NCBI GenBank assembly: GCA_013398955.1
Contig: VWPU01014031.1
Location: forward strand, 62,001-126,000
Reading direction: 5' to 3'
From: Callaeas wilsoni
Taxonomy: Eukaryota; Chordata; Aves; Passeriformes; Callaeidae
DNA: 64,000 nt
The notes below the pieces were generated by a model, which had not been told where the DNA came from, ran no database searches, and saw only the letters and a list, made by a program, of their open reading frames with translations. A program made the translations under genes and the position numbers. This document shows positions 37,854 through 49,200 of the stretch, in pieces (the stretch's first letter is position 1; each line of letters begins with the position of its first letter).

Positions 37854-40800
37854 TTATAGAACAAGAAATAATCTGGTTTTACTCCAAGGAACTGCCAAAG
37901 GGACGTTCCACCAGGACCTTGCTCTGTGTTGGGAGCAGAGGGAGCTGGAGGGGCCTCAGCTGGGACATCATTTTCCAACCACATCTGCCTCCACTCCAGC
38001 AACACCAACACCCATAAAACCTCTTGAGTGTCTCATAAGGTTTTTTAAAGGAGAACAAAATCATTCTTTGGGTTTCTTGGCCCCCTGGGCTGAAGGACCT
38101 GCTCGAAGGCAGCAGGAGGTTTGTGGCAGAGCGTCCTTTGTGGTGCTGTGTTTGTGTTCTCCCAGCAACGTGCATGCAGGCTGGTCACTAACAGGTTTTG
38201 TACAGTCCCTGTTAGCCCTAGAAATGGGGAAATTGATGGGAATTTTGAGGAATGGGGAATTTCCTCAGCTGCGATGCTGAGAGTTTTTAGAAGCACTTGC
38301 AGTCTTTCACCTGACCTGAGTCGTAGGGCTGAAAGGGGTTTCTCCAGGTCACTGAGCCCTGTGTATTGCTACCACAGCTCTGTATCCTGTCCTTCTGTCC
38401 ATTAATTTGTCCATCTTGTGCTTAAAACTAGTTGGATTATTGTTCAGCTCCACTGCTTGCTTTCTGTGGCTTCTTCCCCTCCATCTCCTTTCTTAGCCAG
38501 TGACTTTCCGTTGTGCCAGCTGTGATCTTAGCAGGCCGATGCCCTGAAGTCCATGGTGCAATCAGCAGAAGTCCTTCTGAATTCTTCCCTCTGACTGAAC
38601 GTGCAGTGCCCGTTGTTGAAGCACAGCCGGCCCCGCTGTGCTCCTGTCCTCCTCCTCCAGAGACCTGGGGTTCATCCCACCCCACGTCTTTGCCCGTCGC
38701 CTTCCACCCACCATCCTCTTCCTCCACCCGCTCTGGCTCCAGTCGAGTTCATAAACTTCAAGCTGGAGCCTGATTTTCCTCCTGCCAGCTCTTCATAATA
38801 GCGTGACCCCAGCCGTGCCTCTCTTCAATGTCCTGACACCATCTGAAATCTATATCCTCTCCCTTTTTTACTTCAGTCTGCAGATGACTCTGTGTTCTGT
38901 GCTCTCCTGCTACCCAGTGTATTCTCTGCCCACTGCCTTTATCCCCCAGACCTCTCCTGGTTTAGTTTTTCTTCCCTGGGACCCAGCTGTTCTCCTCCTC
39001 TTTGTTATCCCCAGCCTTCTGTTCCTTCCTGTTCTGCATCACGTCCGGCCCCTTTGTCAGCTTTTCTTTCCCAGTTGCTGCTGTTTCTCCCCATCCCTCT
39101 TGGGGTCTCACCTTTCCTGGTCACACTGATCCCAAAGGCCCCCTTGTTCAGCAGGTCTCAGCTAAGCTGGATTGTCTGTCCCATTTGTACTTGATCTCTG
39201 TCTGACACCGTGGGAAGATCCCCCATCTGGACCCTCCTCAGTTCTTTCCAGCTGGTTTCTGGAGCTCATCTCTGCTCTCTGGGTCACTGCAGTTAAGGAA
39301 AAGAGTTGTCCCCAAGCACATCCCCTTTGTTGTTGCATTTCATTTTCTTCATTGTCTCCTCCAGCCTTTGGATTTCATCCACCGGGAGCATCCCTTGTGT
39401 GCTTCCCTCCTCTTTGTGCACACACGTCCCAAAAAATCATAAAACTACGAGATTTAAGGTCTATAAACTCTCCCTTTGTGCCTGTTGCTTGCCCCTCTCT
39501 CTGTTCCCGGGTGAGCTCTGCTCTCTCAGTGAAGGGTGGCCCTTGAGTATCCATCAGAATCAAGGAAAGACAGACTCCTTCCTCATGGACCTCTTGGCAA
39601 ACCTCTCAAACCACCGACATGAGCAGCCAGAGGCATGGAACCCATGGGTGGGGTCCTGCTCCTTCCTCCCCCACTGGAAATCCCAGCAGGAACTGGATGG
39701 CACCATCCTATCCTTTGGGATGCTTGGGCTCTTCCTTGGGGAGCTCCACTGGTGTTTTGTATCTCCGTTGTTGTTTTCTCCCTGGAGATGTGACAAATCC
39801 ACTTTTGTGTGCTGGAAGTGACAAATTTACAATATTGGGGAATTGCTGTTGCTGCTTTTGCCCTGTGTTTTATTCATTGCAGGCCATTACTGTAGCAGGG
39901 TGTGATGATGTTCTGGGGTGAAAACAGGCCACCTGTGGCATTTTACACCAAATCCCTGTCAACCAGGACACCCAGTGAAAATTGGGTCAGCAAAGATGCT
40001 GCTGGTGCTCCTGAGCTCAGAGCTGCAGCTCTCGGCTCACAACACCCATGAACAGAGACTTGACTTGCAGGACGAACCTTCCCACAGAGCCCTGGACCAG
40101 CTCTTCCCCCTCAGCCTGCAACTTGGGGGTTAAATGTTGAGCAGGGAGGAAAATTTCCATTGTGTTCCTATTTGGGCTATGTACTTGGATACCTTGAAAA
40201 GCTGCCATGATTCTCCTGTGAATATAAAACTAATTAAATACTTAAATGATGATCATACTCCAAGTCCTTTCAAGGACTGAGGCTGTTCTCCTGGCAGGGC
40301 CTTTCCCCTTCTACTTTGCATGGCTCCAGGGAGACTTTGGAGCCCCTTCCAGGGCCCAAAGAGGCTCCAGGGGAGCTGGAGAGGGCCTTTGGACAGGGGT
40401 CTGGAGTGACAGGACATGGAGGAATGGCTTCCCACTGCCAGAGGGCGGGGTTAGATGGGATATTGGGAAGGAATTCCTCCTTGTGAGGGTGATGAGGCCC
40501 TGGCACAGGGTACCTACAGAAGCTGTGGCTGCTCCTGGATTCCTGGAAGTGTCCAAGGCCAGGTTGGATGAGGCTTGGAGCACCCTGAGCTAGTGGAAGG
40601 TGTCCTTGCCCGTGGCAGGAGGTCGCACTGGATGGGCTTGAAGGTCCCTTCCCACCCAAACCATTCTGTGACACCTCAGCCCCTTCCCCAGCAGCCACCC
40701 TGGCCCATGTGTGGAGCCAGTGGTGGCTGTCTGGTCTCTTGAGACCCCTCTGGTTCTCCCGAGGCTGAAGATATTTTATTAATATTTTCATTAATAGATA

Positions 40801-42415
40801 TTCTAAAAACTTAATTTATTAATACTTCTATTAATTAAGGCACATTTAACAGGCAGGAGATATTATCAAGGAGGCACGAAGCTGTAGCCTGTCAGTGGCA
40901 GGCGCAGAGCAGCTTCTACACTCAGACATTAATCTCCTTCATGGAAAAATAACTCTGATCTCTGCTCTGGCTTTTGGAGTCTCTCCTGCTCGAACATGTC
41001 AGCGATGAAAGGCCACGGAGGGAGCTCAGGGTGTGGGGAGGGTGCTGGCAGGAGAGGGGTCTTACCACAGCAAACCGGCTGGAGTCGGAGAGCTTTGAGA
41101 TGGGGATTTGCATCAAAGGAAAACTCTCGGGGTTAGTTAAATATTCCTCTAAATATGCAAAGGAATGGAGTTACTGATGCTTGTTATTCTTATCTTCCTC
41201 TCGGTGTCACAACATCTTTAAGTTGGGTGAAGGTTTCACTTACTAAGGCGGTTGTAAAGATTTCACGTTAATTAAGAGGACTCCACTGCAAATCTGAATA
41301 TGAATGAAGTTTGGCTGCTGAACCCCAGGGCAGTGAGTACTGTGGGAACAGCAGACATTGACAAATGTTGATGTGAAAAGTAAAAAGCCAAACAAAAAAA
41401 CCCCAAACCCAGAAAAACACCTAAACCAATGCTGCAATCTAGTACCTATTCTGTGAGAGAGAAAAAAAATGAGTTTGAGTTGCCAGAAGGGCATAAAATA
41501 GATTTTAACTTGCATTTGCAGTCAAAGAAGTGAAATTCTGTCAATCAGGAGCACTGATGGGGGTTCTCCAGTGCCACCCATGCCCGGGTTTCAGCCACAT
41601 CACTCCAGTGCTCCTACTCCCTCTCCATAGGCAGGGGGTGGCTCTGAAGGGTGGGGGGACCTCAGTGGAGGAAGGGAGAAGATCTGGGCTGGATCCTTGT
41701 CCCAGGCTCGTTCTCTGGTGAAGCCCCACCAAGCCCAGTGAGCCTCGATTGCTCCTCGTTCACTGGAGGTGGAGCTTCACCCAGTGGGGACAGCGTGGGC
41801 AGTCTAAGGGGTCAGGGAATGAGGCTTACAAGGATGGAGCTCTTGTGGTGAACAGTGAGACTAGAGATACTTTTCCACAAAAAACTGCTTTTTTGGGAAG
41901 TTTCTCATATCTGCCAGTGCTTGGAAGGGCAGGAGCTGATAGTGAGGGTGAGCAGCTGTCACTCCAGTATCCATATTTTTTTCCAGCTCCATCGTAGAGT
42001 TGCTGTTGATGAACTGGGATGAATCCTCTCCTTCATCTCTCCACTGATCCATGTGGAGATGGATGGGCTTTCCTGGCTGGACATGACTCACCTGCCTTTG
42101 CACAGCAATTTTGGGTGATGTGGAGGGTCCTGCAGAGGTGCTGAGCACCTCTCCACCTCCCAAAGCAGGACCTTGGGGAAGGAAATGCTGATATACAACA
42201 TTTTCACCTTGCTGAAAGTACGTGGGACTTGGCTTTTGGAGTGGAAAAGTGACAAGCTGAGAGCCTAAATAAATTGGATTTGTCCTCTTAAGGAGGATGC
42301 AGGCAGCGTGTGAGGCTGTGCGGGGGTGTTTTATTGTTGTTATTTTTTATTCACGGTTCCTTGAGCTGATCCTGGGGATTGCACTGACTGTGGTTGTGTT
42401 TCTGGAAATGTGCAG
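37854..42415. other. Non-coding region upstream of the first coding exon
   Basis: Includes a pyrimidine-rich part (38640-39560) and the CR1 copy at 40318. It presumably forms the 3' part of the intron preceding the first coding exon. No convincing upstream exon was seen. Confidence 0.55.
40318..40675 (+). mobile_element. CR1 3' fragment
   Basis: Contains TGGCTCCAGGGAGACTTTGG, AGGCTCCAGGGGAGCTGGAG, TGTGAGGGTGATGAGGCCCT and CAGGTTGGATGAGGCTTGGA, and ends ACCCAAACCATTCTGTGACA. It lies about 1.7 kb upstream of the first coding exon, in the same orientation as the gene. Confidence 0.92.
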
Positions 42416-42464
42416 GTTGGCCAGATGCAGTGGGGCATGGAGTGAACAGAAAGAGGTTAAATTG
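42416..42464 (+). other. Probable 5' UTR part of the first coding exon, with a 6-codon uORF
   Basis: If the acceptor at 42414-42415 is used, 49 bases of 5' UTR precede the start codon. They contain an out-of-frame ATG at 42425 that opens a six-codon reading frame (MQWGME) ending in TGA at 42443-42445, 19 bases before the main ATG. There is no in-frame stop between this acceptor and the main ATG. The exon boundary is inferred from the AG dinucleotide only. Confidence 0.45.
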
Positions 42465-42540
42465 ATGGATGACCAACAAGAGCAGGATTGTGCCTCAGAA
42501 GACCAAGAAACTATCCTGATTAATGGGGTGAAAGAAAATG
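42465..42540 (+). CDS. NEXMIF: NEXMIF first coding exon (N-terminal 25 residues)
   Basis: This short exon begins at ATG 42465 and reads MDDQQEQDCASEDQE, then TILINGVKEN. It ends with the first base of a codon at 42540, directly before a good donor GTAAGG (42541). As I remember the mammalian protein, its N-terminus starts MDNQQDK and contains TLINGVKEN, so both ends of this exon match. The leftover base G joins AA at the start of the next exon to make Glu, and the frame then runs unbroken into the giant exon. The start context is mediocre (T at -3, G at +4). The upstream acceptor is probably the AG at 42414-42415, but its pyrimidine tract is weak, so the 5' edge of the exon is uncertain. NEXMIF is a mainly nuclear neuronal protein involved in neurite outgrowth, migration and adhesion. 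Its loss causes X-linked intellectual disability with epilepsy in humans. Confidence 0.9.
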
Positions 42541-43439
42541 GTAAGGAACTTAATTATGGTACATGAGGGAGCAGCGACAACTTGGAAGCCAACTTATTTT
42601 CCTAATTCCTTTTGTGCATTTAATATTAGCAGTTTGTGGGTATCTCTGCAATGTGGAGCAGGGGAGTAAATGGATGTTTTCTGCACAGGAATCGCTCCAG
42701 CCATAAATCTACACCTTTTTAGGCCTTAACAAGAACTGCTTTTACCTGTGCATGGGCACAACTGGAAATGTTTATGTGCACATGCAGTTTGAATTAGAGA
42801 TTTTAGTTTGGTTTCTTGGGGAAAAGAAGTCATCCAGGACTTTGTAGCCTCTCTGTCTATTGGGAATCTTTCCCTCTCTCAGTATTATGATCCCCTTAGC
42901 CAATATTAGTAAAATTTGGCTGAAGGATACTTAGTCCCTATAAACAGGGGGGGAAATTAGAGATTGGGTAGGAGGAAGAAACCAGGATTAATGGCAAGGG
43001 AAGGTTGGATTTGTGAGCTTGTTCTTGCCTGCGTCCCATCAGCCAGCTCATGGGATTCCCTGTCCTGTAATCCCTTTTCTGCACAGACAGGTCGTGTTCC
43101 TGAGAGCCACCAGGTCATTCCAGCTGCCACCAACGTGTGTGGGGAAGGATCAGCCCCTTCCAGCAGCCTCCCAAAATGCCCAACTTTGTCCATATCTGTT
43201 TTATCTATTTCATCAATTCCATACTTGCTTTCAGAATAACTAATTAGGAGTAACAGTGCTCAGCTGTCTGAAAGCCTGATTGAAATAAATAAGCCTCTGA
43301 GCCTATTCTGAGATCATTTGGACAGTAATCTCTGACCACAGTAAATGCAGAGGGGAGGCAGAGCCCGATGCTTTCATTCTTCAATGTTTTATGTTTAATT
43401 TCATGGCTTTTTACATTTTGTATTGGCCCATAAATCTTG

Positions 43440-43479
<40 letters not shown>
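43440..43479 (+). repeat. GATA tetranucleotide microsatellite
   Basis: Nine perfect GATA units plus partial flanks, lying in the intron upstream of the giant NEXMIF exon. Its length and purity suggest it may be polymorphic. Confidence 0.95.
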
Positions 43480-43924
43480 TTTATTTATATATAAATTTGA
43501 TCCTGTTAGATATCAAGGACTTGGTCCTCTGACATATGTTCAGATCTTTCTATCAGCTCTAAACAAGGTGGTAGAGACAAACGTTCTTGTTCTTTACCAA
43601 AACCTTGGAGCAGCTCCAGCCCCGTGGGTGCCCACGAGGACCCGCAGCTCGTGCTGGTGGCAGGGGAGGCACATGCTCCCACTTGCCCCTGGGGTGTAAT
43701 TTGGGAGGAATCTGTCCCTGTCAGGCCATCTCCATCCTGACTACAGGGTAAAGCTGCAGCTGCTGGAGCTGCACGGGGGTTTTGTAGCCATGGCCCCCTC
43801 GTCTGACCCAGTGGACAGCAGAATCAGTGCTGCCCTGCTCAGTAACGAGGGGGTTTTTAGAACCTCATAGCACTTCCATGGAATTCAGTTAAACAGGGCT
43901 TAAAAAGTGCTTTAATTAGACATA

Positions 43925-44170
43925 GCACTATAGAGTGGTTTATGGTAGAAGAGACCTTCAAGCCCATCCCATTCCACCCCTGCCATGGGCAGAGACACTT
44001 TCCACTCTCTCAGGTTGCTCTAAGCTCCATCCAACCTTGGACACTTCCAGGGATCCAGGGGCAGCCACAGCTTCTCTGGGCAACTGTGCCAGGGCCTCCC
44101 CACCCTCAGAGCCAAGAATTCCTTCCCTATATCCCATCTCAGCCTTCCCTCTGTCAGTTTAAACTTTAGG
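43925..44170 (-). mobile_element. CR1 3' fragment, antisense, inside a NEXMIF intron
   Basis: Begins near CACTATAGAGTGGTTTATGG and contains CATTCCACCCCTGCCATGGG, TCCAACCTTGGACACTTCCA and GGGGCAGCCACAGCTTCTCT. It ends with CTTCCCTCTGTCAGTTTAAA. The 3' boundary is somewhat diverged. Confidence 0.88.
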
Positions 44171-46253
44171 TTTGAACACCGGTGTGTGGGAGTTGCTGCT
44201 GAATCCAAGGCCAGGAGCCAGCACGAAGCTCTGGTGCTGCCACCTCCCCTTGCCCATGTGCTGTTGGGTGGATGCTGAGTGAAACTGGGAGAAGTGGTTT
44301 TGCTTCTCCAGCATTTTCTGTGTGAACTGTATTCCCTTGGAGCATCAGTTGAACACAGGCCTGATTTTAGGCTGATACGAAGCCCCAGAAAATCAGGTTT
44401 TGGCATTTGTATTTCACAAGAGTTAAGTTCACTCACACAAGTATAAACCTAAAGAAATGCCCAGAGACAGTTTATTTTATATAATAGCAGCTTTGCCTAT
44501 TGAATGCAGCTTTTGAGATTGAATTTCAGCTTTCTACCTCCCCCTTCTTTGAGTCTTACAGCATTCACAGACATTCTTCTTTTATCCTCAAATTCTCCAT
44601 GCTTCCTGTCAGCTCCAAGCTGATTTTTATTTTATTTTACTTCTGAAGTGGAACTGCACTGGTTAATTTGTTTTGGTGCTTAAGGAAAAAGATACCACCT
44701 CTGCATTTCTGATCTGAAGACTGGTGGGAGGGACTCAAAAATCAGCTTTTTAATTTATTTCCTTTTTTTAACCCTTTTCAAGCAAGCCAGTCTGGTCTTT
44801 TCCAACTTGTTCATGTTGAAGATGCTGACAAGCATTGCACTGAACTTCCAGTTGGAGTTAGGGAGGCTTTGGGAAAGGTTTAAAGTCCTGGGAGCACTGC
44901 GAGGCTCCAAGTACAGTTTGTGCTTTGTTCAGACTTTACTGATGGCTCCATCCCTAAGGCCCACAAAGCTGATGGGAGAGTTTGGGATGAAATTAGGGGG
45001 GTTTTGACCTCCTGCTTGGCACAGGCAGGCATCCCCCTCCTTTCATGGCATCCTGTTGCTTCCCATCCTGCCCACCTGCTGGTGGGAGCCCTGGGGGGTT
45101 TCCCATTGTGCCGGTGGTACCTGTGCCAGCACAAACCTCCCCTTCCCAGGCTGCCAAGGATGCAGAAGACTCACTTTCTTCTCCGTTTGGAATAAGAGCA
45201 CTTGCGGAGGGTCGCAGCAGCCAAATAAATCCCTTTGGATGCCCCATTTAATGCCACATCCCGGTGCTCCAGTTGTGTTTTAAAGCACTTGTCGCTTCTT
45301 GGAAAGCTTCGGCTCTCGCCCCTCTGCCTTCAGCAGAGCCACCAAAAAAAGAAAGACCTGAGCCATGACAAAAGCACCGGGCTCTGAGTCGGCAGAGCTC
45401 TCTGGCTGGGATGAATGCACTCGTTGGAATATTTTTTTTTTAATACAGAGATATCAGAGAGTGTTCATGGATGAAAAGACATCGTATTTAAATTTCAAGG
45501 GTCATACCGTCCGTTGAGCCAGGAGTCAGATAAAAGTACATTCATAACTTTATTCTGCCATAAAAGAAGCGCAACGAGGTAAAACTAAAAAAATCCTTAG
45601 GTTAAAAAATCCTTACGTGACTAAAAAGGCATTTTTAGCGATTAGGGAAGAATGGCAAACCCCACAATAATTCTAACAATAATTGCTTTAAACTCTGTGT
45701 TATCTTCTCCCTTCCCTTGGCGTGGACAGTGACAAAAAGACCGCTGGGTTTTTAAAATCAGCCATCACTTCCTGACTCCGGAGCAGTAAAGCAGCTCAGG
45801 TGTGTGCAAGCTCAGACCTCGCAGGGGGAGTGCTTTGTTTCTTTAAGAATCTTATTTTTCCGTTAATTTTTTCAATGTTAATGAGAACATTTTTATTAGG
45901 CTTGTTTTGTTTTTTAATAACATTATGCGGTTTGAGAGGCAGTTTCCAGGTAACCGTATGGATATGAGGAGGGAAGAGCGGATGGGTTGCGTGTTTTAAA
46001 CATACTCTTGTACCTCTTCCAGCTGGCTGCAGGGAGCAGCGTGTTTACCTCTGCCTTCCACGCGCATCTGCGCATTAACCGGATCCGGGAGGGGAGGATT
46101 GCTGGGAAGGCCTTCCCAAAGGACTACTTGGGAAAAGTCACCACCAAGCCCTGGGAGAAGGGGAGCGGGGTGGCGAGCCTGAGGAGACCCACAAGGGTGG
46201 TAACCCCTCTCTCTTTTTCTTCCTTTCCCCTCTCCCTTTCCCCGTTCCCGCAG

Positions 46254-49200
46254 AATCGCACGCCCTGGACGGCGATGAGAGGCCCTGCAGCGCCGCCGAG
46301 GCCGCGGTGCCGTTCCCAGCGCTGAGCGCGGCTCCCAAGGACAGCCCCGCGTGCCACCGCGCCGTGACGGCCAAGAAGCCCTGCCTGCTGAGCCCCCCGT
46401 CACCGCTGCGCCTCACGGATGTCCCCGAGCACGCCTCGGACGACTCCTCCGCCCACGCCATCTCCCTCACGTCCTGCGTGACCAAGGGCATGAGCTCCTG
46501 GTCGCTGCCGGGCGACTGCGAGAAGGCTCCTTTCACCATGATGGAGCCCGGGGGGATGTCGGCGCTGACGGGAGACTGCCTGATGCAGCCGAGCCGGACC
46601 TGTCTGGGCTGCTTTATTGAATCCAAGGACGGCATTGATGCGGAGCCGGGAATAAGCTTGAAAGTGGGGGATATAAATAGGGATTATGACACCTGTTCGG
46701 TCTCTGATATAGGGATTCACTGCATGAGCACAGGAGAAACCATGAGATATGGGGATCAACTGCTTTCAGACCAGCTTTTAAGCTTCCCTATGCATAAATC
46801 GAGGGCAGCGGACAAAAGAGATGCAGAAAAATCTGACAGTGATTCAGAGGACCCCACTCAGAAAAATTATTACGAGGGATTACTATTAGACAAATGCAAT
46901 GGTGAGGAACCTTTACTAACAAATCCCAACCAGGAATGGGGCTATTTTGAATCTTTCATTAGTGAAAGTAAAATTGAGCTGCTTGACCTCTGCTCCAAAA
47001 ATGAGCTTTCTGTAAATCTGTTTTCTGAGGAAGACGTGGATAATTACATGTTCGATGATGATGATTCCACCTTGGGAAGTGATGTCTGCTCCCTAAAGAT
47101 TAGATACGAATCTTTCCAGGACAATGTGCGGGAGAAGACCACCACCCTACAAGAGGACGCCCAGTTCAACTTCTTCCCCAGCGTGTTCAGCAACTGCACC
47201 AAAAGGGACAGCAGGAGCACCCTGAAAAGGGGGCCCAGCGGTGCCACCGACCCTTCTCAATTCAAATCCGAGGAAGGCATCATCTGGGGGGAGGAGGAGG
47301 AGGACGGCGAGGAAGAGGACGGCGAGGAGGAGGAGAAAGCTGCCTTAAATAAATCTTGCAACAGCACAGAGATGGTGCAGTACGTGGGCTCCAAGAGGAG
47401 CCACTTCTTGGACTCGGTGAATTCCACGGAGGACTCCGGGGAGTTCAGCGACGACAGCACTTGCACGGAGTCCTCCTACGACGTGCTGCGGGATATCAAG
47501 GACTGCAGCCGGTACCTGGCCCGGGACCACTCCGGCTCCTTCATCCAGCAGAACTACGGGTTGCGGGCGAAGAGGAAAGTGCGATACAGCGACGACTACC
47601 TGTACGATGTGGACTCCATCGAGAACGAGAAGATCCTGGACAAGAAGGAGTGGCTCCCGGACGGGCCCAAGGAGGAGGATGATGATGAGTGGTGCCCCAA
47701 GAAACGGCGAAAAGTCTCTCGCAAGGAGCCCCCCGTGATCATCAAGTACATCATCATTAACAGGTTTAAAGGGGAGAAGCATATGCTGGTGAAGCTCAGC
47801 AAAGTGGATGCCAACGAGACAACTGTTACTCTGAACGAGGAGCTGCTCAGCAAATACAAGAAGCTGGCCCCACTGAAGGGCTTCTGGCAAGAGAGGCAGC
47901 AGAGCCGGCTGGATTTGCTCAGATCGTCTCTCTACCACAAGCAGAATTTCTATCTTAACGGCTCAGATGCTTCGTTCCTCCCTCACCCACGGAAGCGAAA
48001 ATGCAAGCTAGCAAACAGGCACCGGATTCAAAGAATTAAAGCCATCGAGCAATCAGTGAACAAGCTGGGCTCTTGCTCCTCTGATCACAAGCAGCCTTGC
48101 AGCAGTAAGGAGGACGTGGGCCTGAAAGGGCTGCCGGCGCTAGCCATCGCCACCCCCAGCTGTGCCAACGGATTACACGTCCACGACATCGCGGGCATCG
48201 CCGTGAAATGCAAACCGCAAGAGCGGGAGCACAAGGGGACGGAGCGGAAAGTGCTCCGCAGAATTAAATTCAAAAGTGAAGCCAGGTTGAAGTGCAAGAA
48301 GATCAAAGCTGCCACCAGTACGGCAGAGGACTCCCCAGCACTGGAAAACCAGGACTCTGCAGCGCGTCTGAAGGACGAAAACAGTCCCTGTGCTTCAGAC
48401 AACTCCCATCTCCCAGAGTGCCACGAGGATAAGGTTGCTAAAAATTCTCCTTTCCTACCATCCACCTCCTCTTCAGACAAGCCTCTGCCATCTGCTAATA
48501 TCACCACCAATGTACCCCTGATCCCCGGAGGGTATCTGCAGACGTTGTTAGATGCTTCGGATCTGTCGAGCAACACCGGTATCCCGTACTTCGCCCAGCA
48601 CCCCTCCGAGCAGCAGCAGCACCCGCTCCCCAGCATCGTCCCGCCGGAAAAGCCCTTCCCATCCCTGCAGCCGGCACAGAGCTGCGTGCTCTCCCCGCCC
48701 TCCGAGTCGGAGCTGCAGCAGTCGCCCGGCCACTTGGAGATGGAGCAGGGCGGCTTCGGCAGCATGTGGCCGGCCAGCAAGGGCAGCGAGCGCCAGGACT
48801 TCCCCGGGGACATGCCGGAGGCGGCAGGAATGCCAAGCGAGTTCGCGCCGGGCACGGACGGCCTCCCCGCCTCTGGATACACTCAAGTCAATCTGAATAG
48901 CGGCAAATTGCTATACCAAAAAAATTACATGCCGGATAGCCAACAAGTGCAGTCTGATGATTCTTATCAGTCATGTCATTTCAATAATGGAGAGGGGCGC
49001 TTTCATTTCCAACGAGGTACACTCAGTACGGATGATGGCAGGCTCATTAGTTTTGATTCAGTGGGTTCATTGTCAGTTAGTTCTAGCAATTACAGTTCTT
49101 TAAGTTTAAAGTCTTGTGAAAAGGACGGCGAGGATGATATTAATGATGATTTCTTGGCCCACTGCAGTCCCAAGCTAGTGATCCAGCAGAGCATAGATGA

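Larger units (their letters stand above)
42541..46253 (+). other. NEXMIF: NEXMIF intron between the first coding exon and the giant exon
   Basis: This 3.7-kb interval runs from donor GTAAGG to acceptor CCCGCAG and interrupts the codon after its first base (phase 1). It holds one antisense CR1 3' fragment (about 43925-44170), a GATA tetranucleotide repeat (43440-43479) and AT-rich unique sequence. No convincing additional exon or gene was seen. Confidence 0.85.

Noticed and set aside
42297..42464. N-terminal extension of NEXMIF from an in-frame ATG at 42297
   Set aside because: The extra residues do not resemble the family N-terminus. The region contains a likely splice acceptor, and the conserved MDDQQ start lies at 42465.
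46307..46309. GTG at 46307 as the NEXMIF start codon
   Set aside because: The open frame extends upstream to the splice acceptor at 46253 and joins in phase to the conserved first coding exon with a proper ATG.
48085..48882. 265-codon open frame on the minus strand within the giant NEXMIF exon (also 47345-47938 minus, 49610-50104 minus)
   Set aside because: Shadow frames opposite a real, conserved + strand coding exon. Their length follows from GC-rich codon composition, and they match no known protein.
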